Shown here: one piece after another, positions 31,801 to 44,820 of the stretch
How positions within the stretch are numbered: position 1 is the stretch's first letter
Layout: every line of letters begins with the position of its first letter
Origin: Coffea arabica
Lineage: Eukaryota > Streptophyta > Magnoliopsida > Gentianales > Rubiaceae
Assembly (NCBI RefSeq): GCF_036785885.1
Contig: NC_092314.1
Span: 15,769,638-15,833,637, forward strand
Reading direction: 5' to 3'
DNA: 64,000 nt
The notes under the pieces: model-generated
What the model saw: only the letters and a program-made list of their open reading frames with translations
Told to the model about the DNA's origin: nothing
Databases searched by the model: none
Position numbers and translations under genes: made by a program

Positions 31801-33309
31801 TTATTTCATTTATTTATTTAGTCACTGTAATTGTTTTGATTTAGTATATTTATTTTAATTTAATGTTTGATTATTTAAGGGACATTTAAATGTCGAATTG
31901 TAATAGTTAGAGGGTTCAAGACATGTATTTAGATAAAATATATAATTGTTAGGTATTTATTTTATTATTTATTTTATTCCTTCTCCTTTTATACTGTAGT
32001 TAGGGCCCCCAAATGTAATAGTTAGGTCTTTATTTGCTCTATTTGCTTTGTGTGTTTTGTATGCTTATGTGTTTACGTGTTACTCGCTTTGTTAGGGTCT
32101 TGCATCTAGATATTATGTTTATGTGCTATGTGCTCTATGTGGCTTATGTGTTTACTTGCTTTTTATTAGTTTTATATGATTTGTTTAGTTCTAATAAATG
32201 TATGACGTCACCACTCTAGTCCAACGCTAGTTGTGGTCTTTTTTTCCTGTTTTCTCGCTAGTCCAATGCTAGTGGGAACTTATAGACCTGGGCTAGTCCA
32301 ACGCTAGACCCTTAAGAATTGTTCACGCGTTAGATCATGTTTGTGTGACAAATCACTACATTTCATGTATTTTTTCCATTTTTAGGATCTTTACCATTTT
32401 TGCATGATATTTTCCCCTATATGTATATCTCTTATCCCATATTTTTCCTATATATGTATCCCTTATCCCTATGTGTGAGACATAACATTAGACTTACATT
32501 TCATTTAAGAACACTAGAACTAGGGTAGATCATTTGTTTGACTAGATAGGAAATACCCCTAGAATATGGGATATGAACGAGTATGGCTCTCTAACCTTAG
32601 CACGCTCGTATTCCCTCTATTGAAGGGAAAATCAGAGTCATGAATATTAGTTCCCCGTATTGATTATGATGCATTCTCTTAGGTCATGTATATTTGTATA
32701 TTATTATTTTTTTCTTCGAGTCTCATTTTTGCAAATTTTGTGACCTTTTCAAAGAGTCACTTTTGGACATCGCAATTAATACGACTTGCACCAATTAAGT
32801 TTTGAAGAGACATATCGATCCTTTCGATAACCATTAGGTCTAGGATTGCATTCATATGATAACTTTCAAATGTGATAAATTTTTAGGTTAAACTAAGAAA
32901 TTTTTTTTTGACTAAATCGTGCAACTAGCCTTGGTTAGATTGAAAGGGTGTCTTAGATCTTATCCTTGCCTTTCCTTTCTTCAATCGTGACTTCCGACCC
33001 CTTTTCTCTAATTTTCGAAAATTGAAGTCGTTTCAAAAGGGTTTTGCTCTACTTTTTATTCAAAATTCATTTTAGATGACTTGGTACCCCTTAACTCAAT
33101 ACCAAGTGGCAACTCCTAATTTTTCATTTAAAACCTTTTTTACACTACTATTTTGGGGCCAAAATCATCACACTTTTAAGTCCCATTTAGGTCCATTTTC
33201 TCTATTTATCCTCTAAAAAAATCAAAAATTTATTTTCACTCAAAATCAATCAAAACTCATTTTCATAAACCCGTAAATTATTTATTTTTTTCATTAAATG
33301 GGGCGCGAC
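28865..33309 (+). repeat. 5' LTR of the Ogre-like element (4.4 kb)
   Basis: It starts TATAGACACCAAAATTTT (mutated from TGTAGACACC, seen intact at 49141) and ends GGGGCGCGACA. From about 29340 to 30360 the plus strand is almost wholly purine. The downstream half carries CTAGTCCAACGCTAG motifs (32215-32312). It matches 49141-51999 directly and 37694-46983 in inverse. The 208-codon and similar frames opposite the purine tract are low-complexity Phe/Ser/Leu/Pro products, not genes. Confidence 0.85.
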
Positions 33310-33332
33310 AGCTTGGCGACTCCACTAGGGAC
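33310..33332 (+). other. Primer-binding site, tRNA-Arg type
   Basis: GCTTGGCGACTCCACTAGGG follows the LTR end directly. The TGGCGACTC(T/C) core followed by CTGGGG is the tRNA-Arg primer site reported for Ogre elements; the match here is close but not perfect. It sets the plus orientation of the element. Confidence 0.65.
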
Positions 33333-35585
33333 TTTGAGAGTCCAAACATTTGATTTATTTAATCATTTTCTTCTTTTAACCTTTTTATATATCATATTTA
33401 GAGGATTTAGGTTGTATTTTTTCCTTTTTAGGATTTTTCTTGCATTTCACACGTACAAATCGTCTCGATATTCGTGTATGTGATAAATAATGTATTTATT
33501 TTCTTTTATTCAATTATGTTTGTATATCGCGCTTGCATCTTGGGGAGGGGGGTATAACTACCCTAGAACCTTCAACCGCATATGATGGTATTTAATCCCT
33601 CCCTTCAAAAGGAACACTTCATACGTGCATACGTTTTACTTTATAACCCCTCATTTTTTTTTTACTTTTAGTGGTTGTCATACCACTCTTCCCTATTTAG
33701 GATTAGAATTAGTCCACTTAGACATGTGGCCGTGGCACGACATGCTCGTAGCAATATTCGAGGGATAACTCGAATCACCGACACTTAGGCATTGGAATTG
33801 ATGACTCTTTCGCCTTTGATCTGAAAGTTTGGGAGCCTAAAAACCTTATCGAGTTTAGATGCATTAGTGAGCCAAACTTCATGCATCTATATTAGAAATC
33901 ACCTAGGATAAAGTCTACCATACCGAACTAAGAACATTAGGCACGAAAAGAGGGATTCCACCCCTCTTTCCTTATTTTTCTTTTACTTTTTGTATCATCT
34001 AAATTGCCCCAACATGATTATGTGATTATTTGTTGAACTAACATTTCCTTTTTTCTCATTTTACATTCACAAATGCTAGAAAATAAGAGATCTGGCATGA
34101 TACTCTTTAAAACCTACCCTCTTAGATAGATTGTTGCACGTTTAAATTCTAATATATTGCATTTATAGGTTAATTATTGCACATCATTTTAGGGCCCATC
34201 TTGGCATACAAAACGTCCCTTTAGGTCATGGTTTCATTTCAAATTACATATTTAATTGCTTTTATAAATTGGTATCATGCATAAGCCTTAGAAGAAAATG
34301 TCGCATAGGGAATCCTACGTTAGAAATAAGCCACTTTGTGTCTCAGATATGTAATCCATTGAGACTTGCACGTCTATATTTCTTGTACCATCCAAAAGGT
34401 AGTGCATGAGATAAGGTAGGATCCGATTTTTTTAATGATAATAGAGTAACTTTTGCACATTAGAATATGAGCATCTAACAATCATCTTTTGGTCATTTTA
34501 TCAAAACTGGTAAAAATCCCTTGCGTAAAGGATATTAAGTTGAAGAAATTCACGAATCATTCCTCATTGTTGAGACAATAAATATGTTGAGGCCAAATCT
34601 TGATTTTAGAAAACTCATAGACTAATGCATCACAATGATTTTTTGAAACTACCAATGGGCAGACAATTTAATCGATTTTGAATAAACCATCAATTCCATT
34701 TGAACCGCTTATTCATTTTTTAGGACAATCTAATTCAATCCATTTGACCATATTATTCATCAATTTCATCCAATCCATTTTATCAATTCATTCATTTTTA
34801 GGACAATCTAGTTATTTTTGAATAAATCATTAACTCCATTTCATCTATTTGATCAATTCATTTTTAGGATAATTTAGTCAATTTCGAATAAATCATCACT
34901 TCATCCGATCTATTTGATCAATTTCATTCATTTGATCAGTTTACCCATTTTTAGGGTAATCCAGTCAATTTTGAATAAATCATCAATTTCATTCAATTCA
35001 TTTGCCCAGTTTACCTATTTTTAGAGCGATCCAGTGAATTTTTGAATAAATCATCAATTTCATCCGATCTATTTGACTTGTTTATTCTCTTTTAGGATTT
35101 CGATATAAGATTCACTGATTAACCTAGTCAAGACGTTGCAATCCTTTCAAGAGTAGGCTCTTTCACGCATAACTTTATGTGTTAATCAAAATAATCAATC
35201 CATCCGAACTTTGTCCTCATTTTTGTTAAGACAAATGTCTCTTGTCACTCCACTTGATCAATTTTTTTCAAATTATTTTTCACTCGAATATGAATAAGTG
35301 GATCGGATTCATCAGGTATTGTATAGTGCCTATTCTAGAGGATTGCATTCTCATGTTAGGCCTACCCTTGGCGCAAAAGAGCTCCTCCAATAGGACATGT
35401 ATCCAAATTATTTTAATTTTTTTTCTAACTCTTGTCTTTTTCTTTCTTTTGTTAGCAGTGAATCAAGAGGGAAATCTAAAAAGGATTTTTTTTTTCTAAA
35501 TTTTCAGATAATTGTAAACATAGCTATACAAAGAAACCCCATCATTATACAATCACGTAGTCAAGTTTCGAGAAATAGTGTAAAC
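33333..35585 (+). other. Long 5' untranslated region of the Ogre-like element
   Basis: No convincing ORF is present, although Ogre elements often carry an extra ORF here. From about 34660 to 35100 a degenerate repeat of about 60-90 bases recurs, with blocks TTTGAATAAATCATCAATTT, TCATCCGATCTATTTGATCA and TTTTTAGGACAATCTAGT. This is probably a remnant of the untranslated leader. Confidence 0.5.
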
Positions 35586-36714
35586 ATGAGTACACATCCT
35601 GAATCATTCGATAGGTCTGTAACCACACCAATAGCCGACCTTGCAAATCTTAGAGTTCAACTGAGTGAAATGTTAAACAAAGTCAATGAGTTAAGTATGG
35701 AGATAAACAAAGTCAATGAGTTAAGTATGGAGATGAGTCAATGAGTTAAGTATGGAGATAACTGCACAAAAGCGCATGATTGACCAACTGGTTGCTAGCA
35801 GCAGCGTTGTTCAACATGATCGCTTAACTGCTAATCAACCTACCTACTTATACCCTTACCCATATTACCCAAACCCACATCCTGTTTACCATACTACTAT
35901 CAATCACCCTCGACCTCGGACAAATTATGCAAACCCACCTATACTACCCGTCCCAACTTTTCAACCCAATCTTCAAACTCGACCTCACCCTCCTTATAAT
36001 CCAAGGCCTGTTCAACCAAACAACTGATGAGTTAAGTCTGGAGATAAACAAAGTCAATGAGTTAAGAATGGAGATAACCGCACAAAGGCGCATGATTGAC
36101 CAACTGGTTGCTAGCAGCAGCGGTGTTCAACATGATCGCTTACCTGCTAATCAACCTACCTACTTATGCCCTTACCCATATTACCCAAACCCACATCCTG
36201 TTTACCATACTACTATCAATCACCCTTGACCTCGGACAAATTATGCAAACCCACCTATACTACCCGTCCCAACTTTTCAACCCAATCTTCAAACTCGACC
36301 TCGCCCTCCTTATAATCCAAGGCCGGTTCAATCAAAAAACTGAACTTATCCTCTAAACAGTACAATCCGAAAACCAATCCCATATCAAACCTTCACCAAC
36401 CTGGACCGACCCATCGATCAATTATACGAACAACTCAAAGCTGTCGGAAAAATTGGTGTTATACCTTCCAAGATCTATCCTAATGGTTTTCCCTCTGGCT
36501 ATGACCCTCAAATCGTCTGCGCTTATCATTCTGGAGCTCCCGAGCATTCCACCAATAATTGCTGGACATTGAAACATAAAATCTAGGATATGATCGAAGC
36601 ATGAGATATAGTACTAAGGAAAAGGGGAGAACAAGGACCGAACATAATTACGAATCCCTTTCCCGAAAACAAGGACACCTTTGAGGCATTTTTCCCCAAT
36701 GAGGAAATTTGAAA
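35586..36714 (+). pseudogene. Tat/Ogre-type Gag, frameshifted by a 316-bp tandem duplication
   Basis: The frame opens MSTHPESFDRSVTTPIADLA with a short coiled-coil-like repeat (VNELSMEINK) at 35680-35755. Then comes a Pro/Tyr/Asn-rich segment (EITAQKRMIDQLVASSS, YPYYPNPHPVYHTTINHP) that is duplicated at about 36059-36345 with a period of 316 bases. Downstream are RPIDQLYEQLKAVGKIGVIP and a nucleocapsid-like CAYHSGAPEHSTNNCWTLKH (36518-36577), the C-x2-H-x5-H-x4-C form of Tat-clade Gag. The frame closes at FFPNEEI. The 316-base period is not a multiple of three, so it breaks the frame. Confidence 0.75.
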
Positions 36715-37169
36715 ATCCTGAACTAGTGAGATCCTTCCCTCTTAAAAGGAGTTTGGATAAACTTGGAGAGTTATCTTTGGTTTAAATCCATGAAAATCAT
36801 TTATACATGTGTTGTTTGTTTAACTATGTTTTATAAATAGTTTTGAATCAAGTGGCTTTTGAAGACACGTCTTGTTTAATAAGTAACATGCTATTAAGTT
36901 TGATCTTTATCTTGAAATTCAATAAAATGTACAGTTTTATATATACTGTCTTACTTACGCATTCTTTTCAGATGACCAAGAATAAAATTCTCTGACCCTT
37001 TGGGTGTCACTGTTTCAAAATTCGATGGCAGCAATCTCGATATCTCACAATGTGAATTTGAATTTCAAAATGAGAGGAGTATCGAACAGACATCCGAAAA
37101 TATTTCAAAGAGATCCAAATGATATAAAGAGAAACTCAAGTCGAATTGGATCAAAATTAAGAAAATAAA
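36715..37169 (+). other. Gag-pol junction of the Ogre-like element with large pol deletion
   Basis: A 230-base AT-rich stretch ends in CATTCTTTTCAG, a good splice-acceptor consensus. This may be the intron known to separate coding parts in Ogre elements. A short protease-proximal fragment (FDGSNLDISQCEFEFQNE) follows. Sequence then jumps to the integrase C-terminus at about 37170, so the catalytic parts of protease, RT, RNase H and integrase are all missing. Confidence 0.5.
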
Positions 37170-37462
37170 AATCAGTGGTCACTTGATAAGAAGCAGCTAA
37201 ATGCCATTTGCCATGATCAGTGCTATCAAAAGATAATGGCCCGTGCTTACTACAAGAAGGTCAAACCACAACTATTCAAAGAAGGAGATAAAGTGTTGAA
37301 ACAAATTTTGCCAATACAAGAAGAGGCTAAGGGCAAGTTTGCACTAAATTGGCAGGCCTTTTATCGTCAAGAAGGCATTGTCTGGTGGAGCACTTATTCT
37401 CGCAGAAATGGATGGACAAATTTTTCCTCAGTCGATCAATTCGGATATGTGTAAGAAATTAT
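37170..37462 (+). pseudogene. Tat/Ogre-type integrase C-terminal relic
   Basis: The frame reads DKKQLNAICHDQCYQK, then MARAYYKKVKPQLFKEGD, then VLKQILPIQEEAKGKFALNW. It then shifts frame to an LILAEMDGQIFPQSINSD-like end. These match the conserved end of Tat-lineage pol (KRxAAICHGQLYQKRMARAYNKKV style). One frameshift lies near 37360. The stop is followed by the 3' UTR. Confidence 0.75.
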
Positions 37463-37693
37463 TCATATGATAAATAAAAGTTTTCTTTCATGGTTAATGC
37501 GGAGAATGGAATGAAAGTCAGGTCTTCTTCCTTTCCAATTAAACATTTTATCCCTAGTTATCCTTTTCGAACCTTCAGAATAAATCATTTAGTTTGACAA
37601 CCCCTAAGAATTACAAACCCCACATTGGGACAAGTTTGAGTTGAAAAGAAAAAAAAAAAGAGGAAAGTAAAGCCTCAAGAGGTGAAAAGTGTT
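37463..37693 (+). other. Proximal 3' UTR of the Ogre-like element, left of the solo-LTR insertion
   Basis: This non-coding stretch becomes A/G-rich toward its end. The final pentamer GTGTT (37689-37693) is the target-site duplication of the solo LTR and is repeated at 46984-46988, where the 3' UTR resumes. Confidence 0.6.
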
Positions 37694-40600
37694 TGTCGCG
37701 CCCCATTTTTTGATAAGAAAAATAAATGATTTTAAAAAGAAATGGTGAATTTGAATTTAATTTTTTGATTGGAAAATGAGTTTTGATTTAAAAAGAAAAT
37801 GGGCTTAAATGGGCTTTGATAAGTGCGACGATTTGGGCCCAAATTATAGTTTAAAAAGAGTTTTTGAAAAAAAACGGAGTCGCCACTTGGTATTGAATTA
37901 AGGTGTACCAAGTTACCTAAAAATAAAATTTTCAAAGAAAAAATAGAAAAACCCTTTTTAAACGACTTCAAGTTTACGTAAATCAAAGAAAAAGATTCGA
38001 GAGTCATATTTGAAGAAAGGGAAGGCAATGATAAAAATTCGAGGCATCCTTTCGACCTAACCAAGATTAGTTGCATGATTTAGTCAAAGATTTTCTTAAT
38101 TTAACCTAAAAATTTATCACATTTGAATGTACTATATGAATGTAAATTCTAGACCTAGGAGGGTATCGGGGGTCGGAATTTCTCTTCAAAACTCAATTGG
38201 TACCAATCACATTAATTGTGATGTCCAATAAGGACTCTTTGAAGAGGTCGCGAATAATAAAAATATGAGACTCTAATGAAAAGAAAAGGAAAATAATAAA
38301 TATAATTATAATTATACAAATATACGTGACATAAAGGAATGCATCATGTCGGGTACGGAGGACTAATGTTCGTGACTCAATTTTTCCTTTAATAGAGGAA
38401 ATACGAGCGTGTTAAGGTTAGAAAGCCAAACTCGTCCATATCCCATATTTAAGAGGTTGTTTTCCTAATCTAATCAAGCAAATGTACTAACCTACCTCTA
38501 ATTTTCCTTCTATGAAATGCAAATCTAATATCATGTCTCACACAATAGAATTATATAGGGGGGAAATATAGGATAAAGGATATACAAGGGGGAAATTATG
38601 GAATAAGTGATATGTATATAAGGGGAATATAGGAGAAAAATACATATATATAAGGGGGAGTATGGGATAAGGGTTATATGTACAAGGGGAGAATTATGGG
38701 ATGAGGGATATGTATATAAGGGGAACATGCAAAAAATGATAAAAGACCCTACAAAGTGAAAAATATGCATGAGATGAAGTGATTTTATCACACACTTATG
38801 ATCTAATGTTCGAAGGGCTCCTAAGGGTCTAGCGTTGGATTAACTCATATTTCTACTTTCTTACTAGCGTTGGACTAGTGAGAAATCAGACAAGGGAACC
38901 ACAACTAGCGTTGGACTGGTGTGGTATCGAAAAATGGATCACAACTAGCGTTGGATTAGTGTGATATCTCGTCACACATTAATTATAACTTAACTTAATC
39001 ATATAAAACTAATAAAAAGCAAATGAACACATAAGTTCACATAAACATATAGCAAATAAACATGATATCTAGATGTAAGATTCTAAAAAAGCGAGTAACA
39101 CGTAACACATAGGCATGCAAAAACATACAAGATAAAATAAAGCAAATAAAACCCTAACTATTACATTAGGGGGCCCTAACTACAATCTAAGGGGGGAAGG
39201 AATAAAAATAAATAAATAAACTCCTAACTATTACATATCCTATCTAAATACAGATCTTGAACCCTAACTATTACAACTCGGCATTTAAATGCCTTTCAAA
39301 TGATCAAAATTGAACTAAAATAAATATTCAAAATTTAAATAAAATAAATGAAATAAAAACATTAAAAAGGCATGCAACTAAACACATAAAGTCACATAAG
39401 TGCACATAGGGATCAAATAAGGTCAAAATGAGGGATAGAGTGTACCTCCCTTGAATTGGTGCCCTAATGGAATGAAATTACTTATTTATCCCCCAAAACA
39501 ATAAAAAGGTTAAGGTATCACTTTAATTAATAAATAATCATATGAGATGAAATTAAATACGATATTAAATTACTCAAAACATTCAAATAAACTAAACAAC
39601 CCATATTCATCAAATTAAAACAAGCAAATACCCAATTAAAAGAATTAAAGAAATTTTAGGGGTCAAATCATTATTATTATAAATATTAAGGGTCTAAAAG
39701 GAAATAAATTAAAATAAAGATTTAAGATAAAACCTATAAAAATCAATCATAAAATTCACAAAAATAAATGAAAACCAATTTGCTACAATCAAATCACAAA
39801 ATACCAGGGTCAAATCATTATTACTACAAATATTAAGGTCTAAAAGGAAATAAATTAAAATTAAGGACTTAAGATAAAACCTATAAAAATCAATCATAAA
39901 ATTCACAAAAATAAATGAAAATCAATTTGCTATAATCAAACCACAAAATACCCAAAATTTCACTAAAAATCCAAATCAAAATCATAAATCTCTCAAAAAA
40001 CTATTAAACTTTAAAATTCATCCTAAAATTCACTAAAAATCTACCCAAAAATCCCATTAAATTATATCAAAGAAAAAATAACTTCTTAAAGGGACAAAAT
40101 TGATCAAATTTCCAAAGTCTTTAGGCCATAACAGAATTATAGGGAACATGAGGGGCTAAAGTGCAATTTTTGGGAAAATCCCATGCAGGTTTGCGAAGAA
40201 ACTTTCTTCATCTGCATCTGTAGCCTTTTTCTTGCTGCAGCTTTCTTAGCAGCTTATTGAATACAGGTATTCATGGAAACTCAAATAGAATCCACGAATT
40301 TTGTCAACTAAACCCAACAAGAATCCTAACCCAACAAGGAACTAACACAAAACATGAAATTAAAGCTCAAAATTCCTCATCCGAGATTTGCAGATAGAAA
40401 GGAAAGCAGACACCTTTTGTTTGGTTTTCATTTTTCGGCAAAAATCTCTACCACATATGCAAGTCCAGAAGCAAAACTAAGAAACTAATGAAACCCCCAA
40501 CAACATCCACGTCCCCTTTATTCAAACATCACATTTAATCACAAACCAGCAAGGGAAATTTTCATCCCATTATTCATGAACAGAAATAGCAAAACCAAAC

Positions 40601-41537
40601 AATAGCAACGACAAAGAAACCCAAGAAACATGACCCAGCAACGAACGAAAATGAAGGAACCAAGGCATCAATCTAGGAGAGTACCTGAAGAAGCTTTCTG
40701 AATCAAATCTAGACAGGAAACGCCGTGAACGAGGTGCCGGAGTTGCTCCGTCGCCGCTTCGAACCCGCACCAGCGAAGCCAGTCAGCGGTCGTTGGGGGC
40801 AAATTCGAAGGCTCTTTCGATGTTTTCTGCCAACAATTTCTAAACGAAACCTTCTCCCCTTACTTCCTAGTTGGTGCAGAACTTGAGATTTGCTTAAAAT
40901 AACCAAAGACACAAGAGAAATTCGAGCTGAAACATAGCTGATAATCAGCCTTTGTTGAAAAAATTGCAGCTTTTCCTTCTTTTCTTTTCTCTCTTTCGGA
41001 TCTCTTCCTTTTCTCTCTTTCTTTCTTCTCCCCCGCAGCCCCCCTCTCTCTTTCGATTTGGCCTAAAACCCTCTTCACTTCCTTCCATAATTTCTCCTCC
41101 TGTTCAGCCGAATGCCTCCCTCAAAGCTCTCTCGGATTCTTCCTTTTTCTCTCCATCCGTAACTCTTATTTTTTCTTGCTTCATTCTTTTTACAGCCCGA
41201 AACCCTTAGTTTCCTCCTCAGCTCCGTAGCTTTTCTTGCTTTTTTTCTTTCTGGGTTTTCCTTCCCTTTCGTCCACTGCCAGCTCCCTCTTTTTGTTTTC
41301 TTTTTCTAGTTTCTCCTTTCTTTATTCGTCTCAAACTCACGGCCGAAACACTCTTTTCTTGCTTTGTTTTCTTGCCGTTGAATCTCACTCTATCTCCCTA
41401 TTCTCTTTTGCTCACGGTTCTTCCTAAAACCCTAGTTTTTTCTCTTTCCCCAGCCGCAAATCTTCCCTCCTTGCTTCCGGAACTTCTGCCTCAGGTTTCC
41501 TCTTCTTCTTTTTTTTTCAGCCAGCCCCAGACTCTCT

Positions 41538-42633
41538 TGTAAGGCCCGAAGACAACCTAAGAAGGGGTGAATTAGGTTGATTAAAACTTAATCAGGTTAT
41601 AAGACACCTTTTTGCTCAATATGAAATTTACTCTCTTTTCTAAGTGATCACACAATGAGTCAATCAATGAATGAACAAAATCACTTGAGAGAAGTAGAAG
41701 AGATAAACAATTTAAAGATCACAAACGTAACAATAAGTAAATAAGAAGGAAAGAATTGCAAACCAATTGACTACCCAACTCCTCTTGAGCTTGTAGATCA
41801 ATGCAAACAAACTTTTTCAAGTTGATGAATTACAATCACTCTTGTGTACAAAGGAAGGCTCACTTCCTCCTTACCCCAAACTCTACTTGGTCAAGTTATG
41901 AAGTTTTACTATCATTCAGGACAACTCTCACAAAGCTACACTCATGAAGTATTCACTCACAAATGAAAAACTTACAATGAATCTCACACCACTAAGACTA
42001 CAAATCTTCTTTGGAGAGTGTTTTCTCACTAAAACTACTCTAGATCTTTTGTATCTTCAGTGTGCAAAAGTTGTTTGAAGTATCTGATCAATGACTATTT
42101 ATATAGGACCAAGAAAGTGCCTTATTAATGTTTTCAATCGACATAAAGTAACTGAAGAGTCAACTATCCGTTGGAGTATCGGTCGTCCGGTACTACCCAA
42201 GCATGCGTCCGACAGTAGGCAGTGAGTTTGAAAAATCTTCTTCAATTCTATCGAACGTTCGAACCATGCATCCGACAGCAGGCAAACTCTATCGGACGTC
42301 TGAACCATGCGTCCGACAGCTTTCGTCGAGTTTGAAGGATCCTATTGGATGTCCGATACTTGCGTCCGAAAGAGGTCAGTGAGCTAGGTGGAATGTCTTA
42401 ATTTCTTCGGACGTCCGGTGATGGAGTTTTTCATGCGTCCGAAGTTACGCAATGACTATCGGACGTCCGATCATGTATTCTTGAGCGTCCGATAGTTTCA
42501 GCATACTTTGTTTCTTTCAATTGTACTTGATTTTTAAATCTGATTTGCTTCATAACTGAAAGTATATCTTGAAGAGGTATTAGTATCATCTATTTATTTT
42601 GTAAACATCAAAAGTTAGGGATTAAGATCAACA
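41538..42633 (-). repeat. 3' LTR of the Copia element
   Basis: It is bounded by TG/CA. On the minus strand TATATAAATAG (about 42094-42105) is a plausible TATA box. From about 42160 to 42500 it carries repeats built on the palindrome CGGACGTCCG and the half GCGTCCGACAG, some decayed by C-to-T changes. It differs from the other LTR at scattered positions. Confidence 0.88.
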
Positions 42634-43189
42634 TTCTCTCCTTTTTTGATGATGATAAAACAATGGATAGAAGAAAGAAAAAAGATTGAGCATAAGCTCC
42701 CCCTACCAAACTTATAATCTCAGAACTTAGAATAATACCAAACGTATAATCTCAGAACTCAGAATAACTCCTCCTAATACATAACATCCATTTTTTCCCA
42801 AGTTTGTCATCATAAAAAGAGAGTAAAAATCAGTAATCATAATCCAGCAATAATAATAGAGAATACAGTATTCCAGAGAAATGATACTAGAATTTAGTAA
42901 TCACCAACATACTAATATTTACCAATATATCACAGAGAATTGATATCAAAAGAAGTATCAAACAGAGAAATAATAATCAAAATAATTATCAAAACAAATC
43001 ATCATTAGATCAGTAGCATTCGATAAGCATTAGTCATTTCTTCCTCTTTTTATCATCATAAAAATTTAGTAATATTCAAAAAAGACCAAAGAAAACTCAG
43101 TTCAACACATCAGAAACATCAAAAGAAAATTACAAAAGAACATTATGAACAAGAATCTCACCGATCTTACCAATATCTCCTACTCCAAT

Positions 43190-43690
43190 TATTTTAGTTT
43201 TCATGTCATCTCCAAATGTCACTATACTACTAGATTTTGGTTTGAATAGTGATGGATCATCAGTCATGTGTCTTGAGCAATCACTGTCTATGAATCACTT
43301 TGATTTCTTAATGATGTTCACCAGATTTACCTACTCAAGAGTTCAAGAACTAATACTTGGTGCCCTTTAATTTTTGGATCCTTGAGAGTTAGCATCATTT
43401 TAACTAACCACATACATTTCATGCCTCTTCTCATGTTCTTCATCACATAGCAATTACTTTTCATGTGACCTTTTTGACAACAAAAATTACACATAATCAA
43501 AGAATTATTTACATGAATAGATTTAATAAATCTTACTTGTCTTCTCTTATAAATAGCAAAATCATTTGCACCAAAATTTATCTTCTTCTCATAAGTGCCT
43601 AGATGAGACTTGGATTTATTTCCTTGAAAGCAGTTTTGTTTCTTATATTGGAGCAACTCATTTAAACCATTCATTCTTCTTTTTAAATCA
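43190..43690 (-). pseudogene. Copia second zinc knuckle and protease start, broken
   Basis: The frame from 43674 includes CNFCCQKGHMKSNC (43491-43450), a perfect C-x2-C-x4-H-x4-C knuckle. Beyond a stop comes FIDSDCSRHMTDD with TFGDD and GVGDIGKIG, the Copia protease entry normally written W-x-L-D-S-G-C-S-R-H-M-T-G. The Trp codon has become TGA and the Gly next to the catalytic Asp has become Asp, so it is inactive. Sequence then runs into the 3' untranslated part and purine tract. Confidence 0.7.
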
Positions 43691-43755
43691 CCTTATTCAT
43701 TTTTTAGTGTTTCACAAAGACTTGTTTTTCTATCAAGTTTATTTTGTAAATCAAT

Positions 43756-44820
43756 CTAATTCTTTTTCAAGAAATCATTTTCAGTTTTCAGTTTCTTATT
43801 TTCTTGAAAAAGACGTGTATTATCATAAAGCAAAAAAATAGTTTTCTGTTTTACCTCCTTGTTTCTAACATAAGATTCTTTCAAAGTATCATGCAATTTT
43901 ATAATGAAAGATTCAAGATCATTATCAGTTTCATCATCACTATCAGATTGAGAGTTACAAGTTGTTACCTCATCATCTCCAATGGCCATGAAAGCCAATT
44001 GAACAGATTTTTCTTCCCCTTCAATTTCACCATCAGAGTTGCACCCATTCCATGTGAATTGAAAGTTGTTGAATCTTGATTTTCTTTTAACTTTCCTTTT
44101 CTTCATTGGACACTCACTCATGTAGTGTCTAAGTTGGCCGCATTCATAGCATTTGTCACTTTACTTTTTGTTGGTTTCATAGTTTTCTTTGTTTCTTGCA
44201 TTGTTGAATTGATTAGAATCTGAATTGCTAGGTCCTCCTTTTCTAAATTTCCTTCTGTTGAGGATCTTTTTGAAACTTCTTGTTATAAGAGTAAGATCAT
44301 TGTCATCAATTTCCATATTTTCTCCATCCAAGGAGGTCGAATTTTCTTCATCTTGAGATACTTTTAGAGCAATGTTCCTTCTTACTTTTGCATCCTCTTA
44401 CTCTTGCACTTTGGACTTAAACTTTAGCTCATAAGAGATTAGAGAATTAATAAGAGATTCAATAGACAAGAAATTTAGATTTCTAACTTTTTCAATGGTA
44501 GTCACTTTACTCTCCCAATCCTTGGATAAGGCATTCAAAATTTTTCTGTTTTACTCACCTAGAGAGTATTTCTTTTCCAGCACTTCTAAATCCTTGATGA
44601 GGTCATTGAATTTACAATACATCTTATCAATATTTTCATGAGATTTCATCTTGAACGATTCATACTTGGTAACCAAAATAGACTTTTGTTTTCTCACATT
44701 CTCACTTCCTTCATGGATTTCTCTAAATTTGTCCCAGATTTCTTTAGCCGACTTATAACCCTTGATTCTAATATATTCATTTGAGTTTAAAACATAATAT
44801 AACACATTCATGACTTTTAC
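43756..44820 (-). pseudogene. Copia Gag polyprotein, frameshifted
   Basis: At 44811-44551 the frame reads MNVLYYVLNSNEYIRIKGYK, SAKEIWDKFREIHEGSENVR and CKFNDLIKDLEVLEKKY, the UBN2-type Gag domain of plant Copia elements. After disrupted sequence comes KCYECGQLRHYMSECP (44151-44110), a C-x2-C-x4-H-x4-C zinc knuckle. An acidic region then precedes a coiled-coil-like NKKLKTENDFLKKN end (to 43756). Several stops separate the segments. The order and orientation agree with the LTR signals. Confidence 0.78.
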
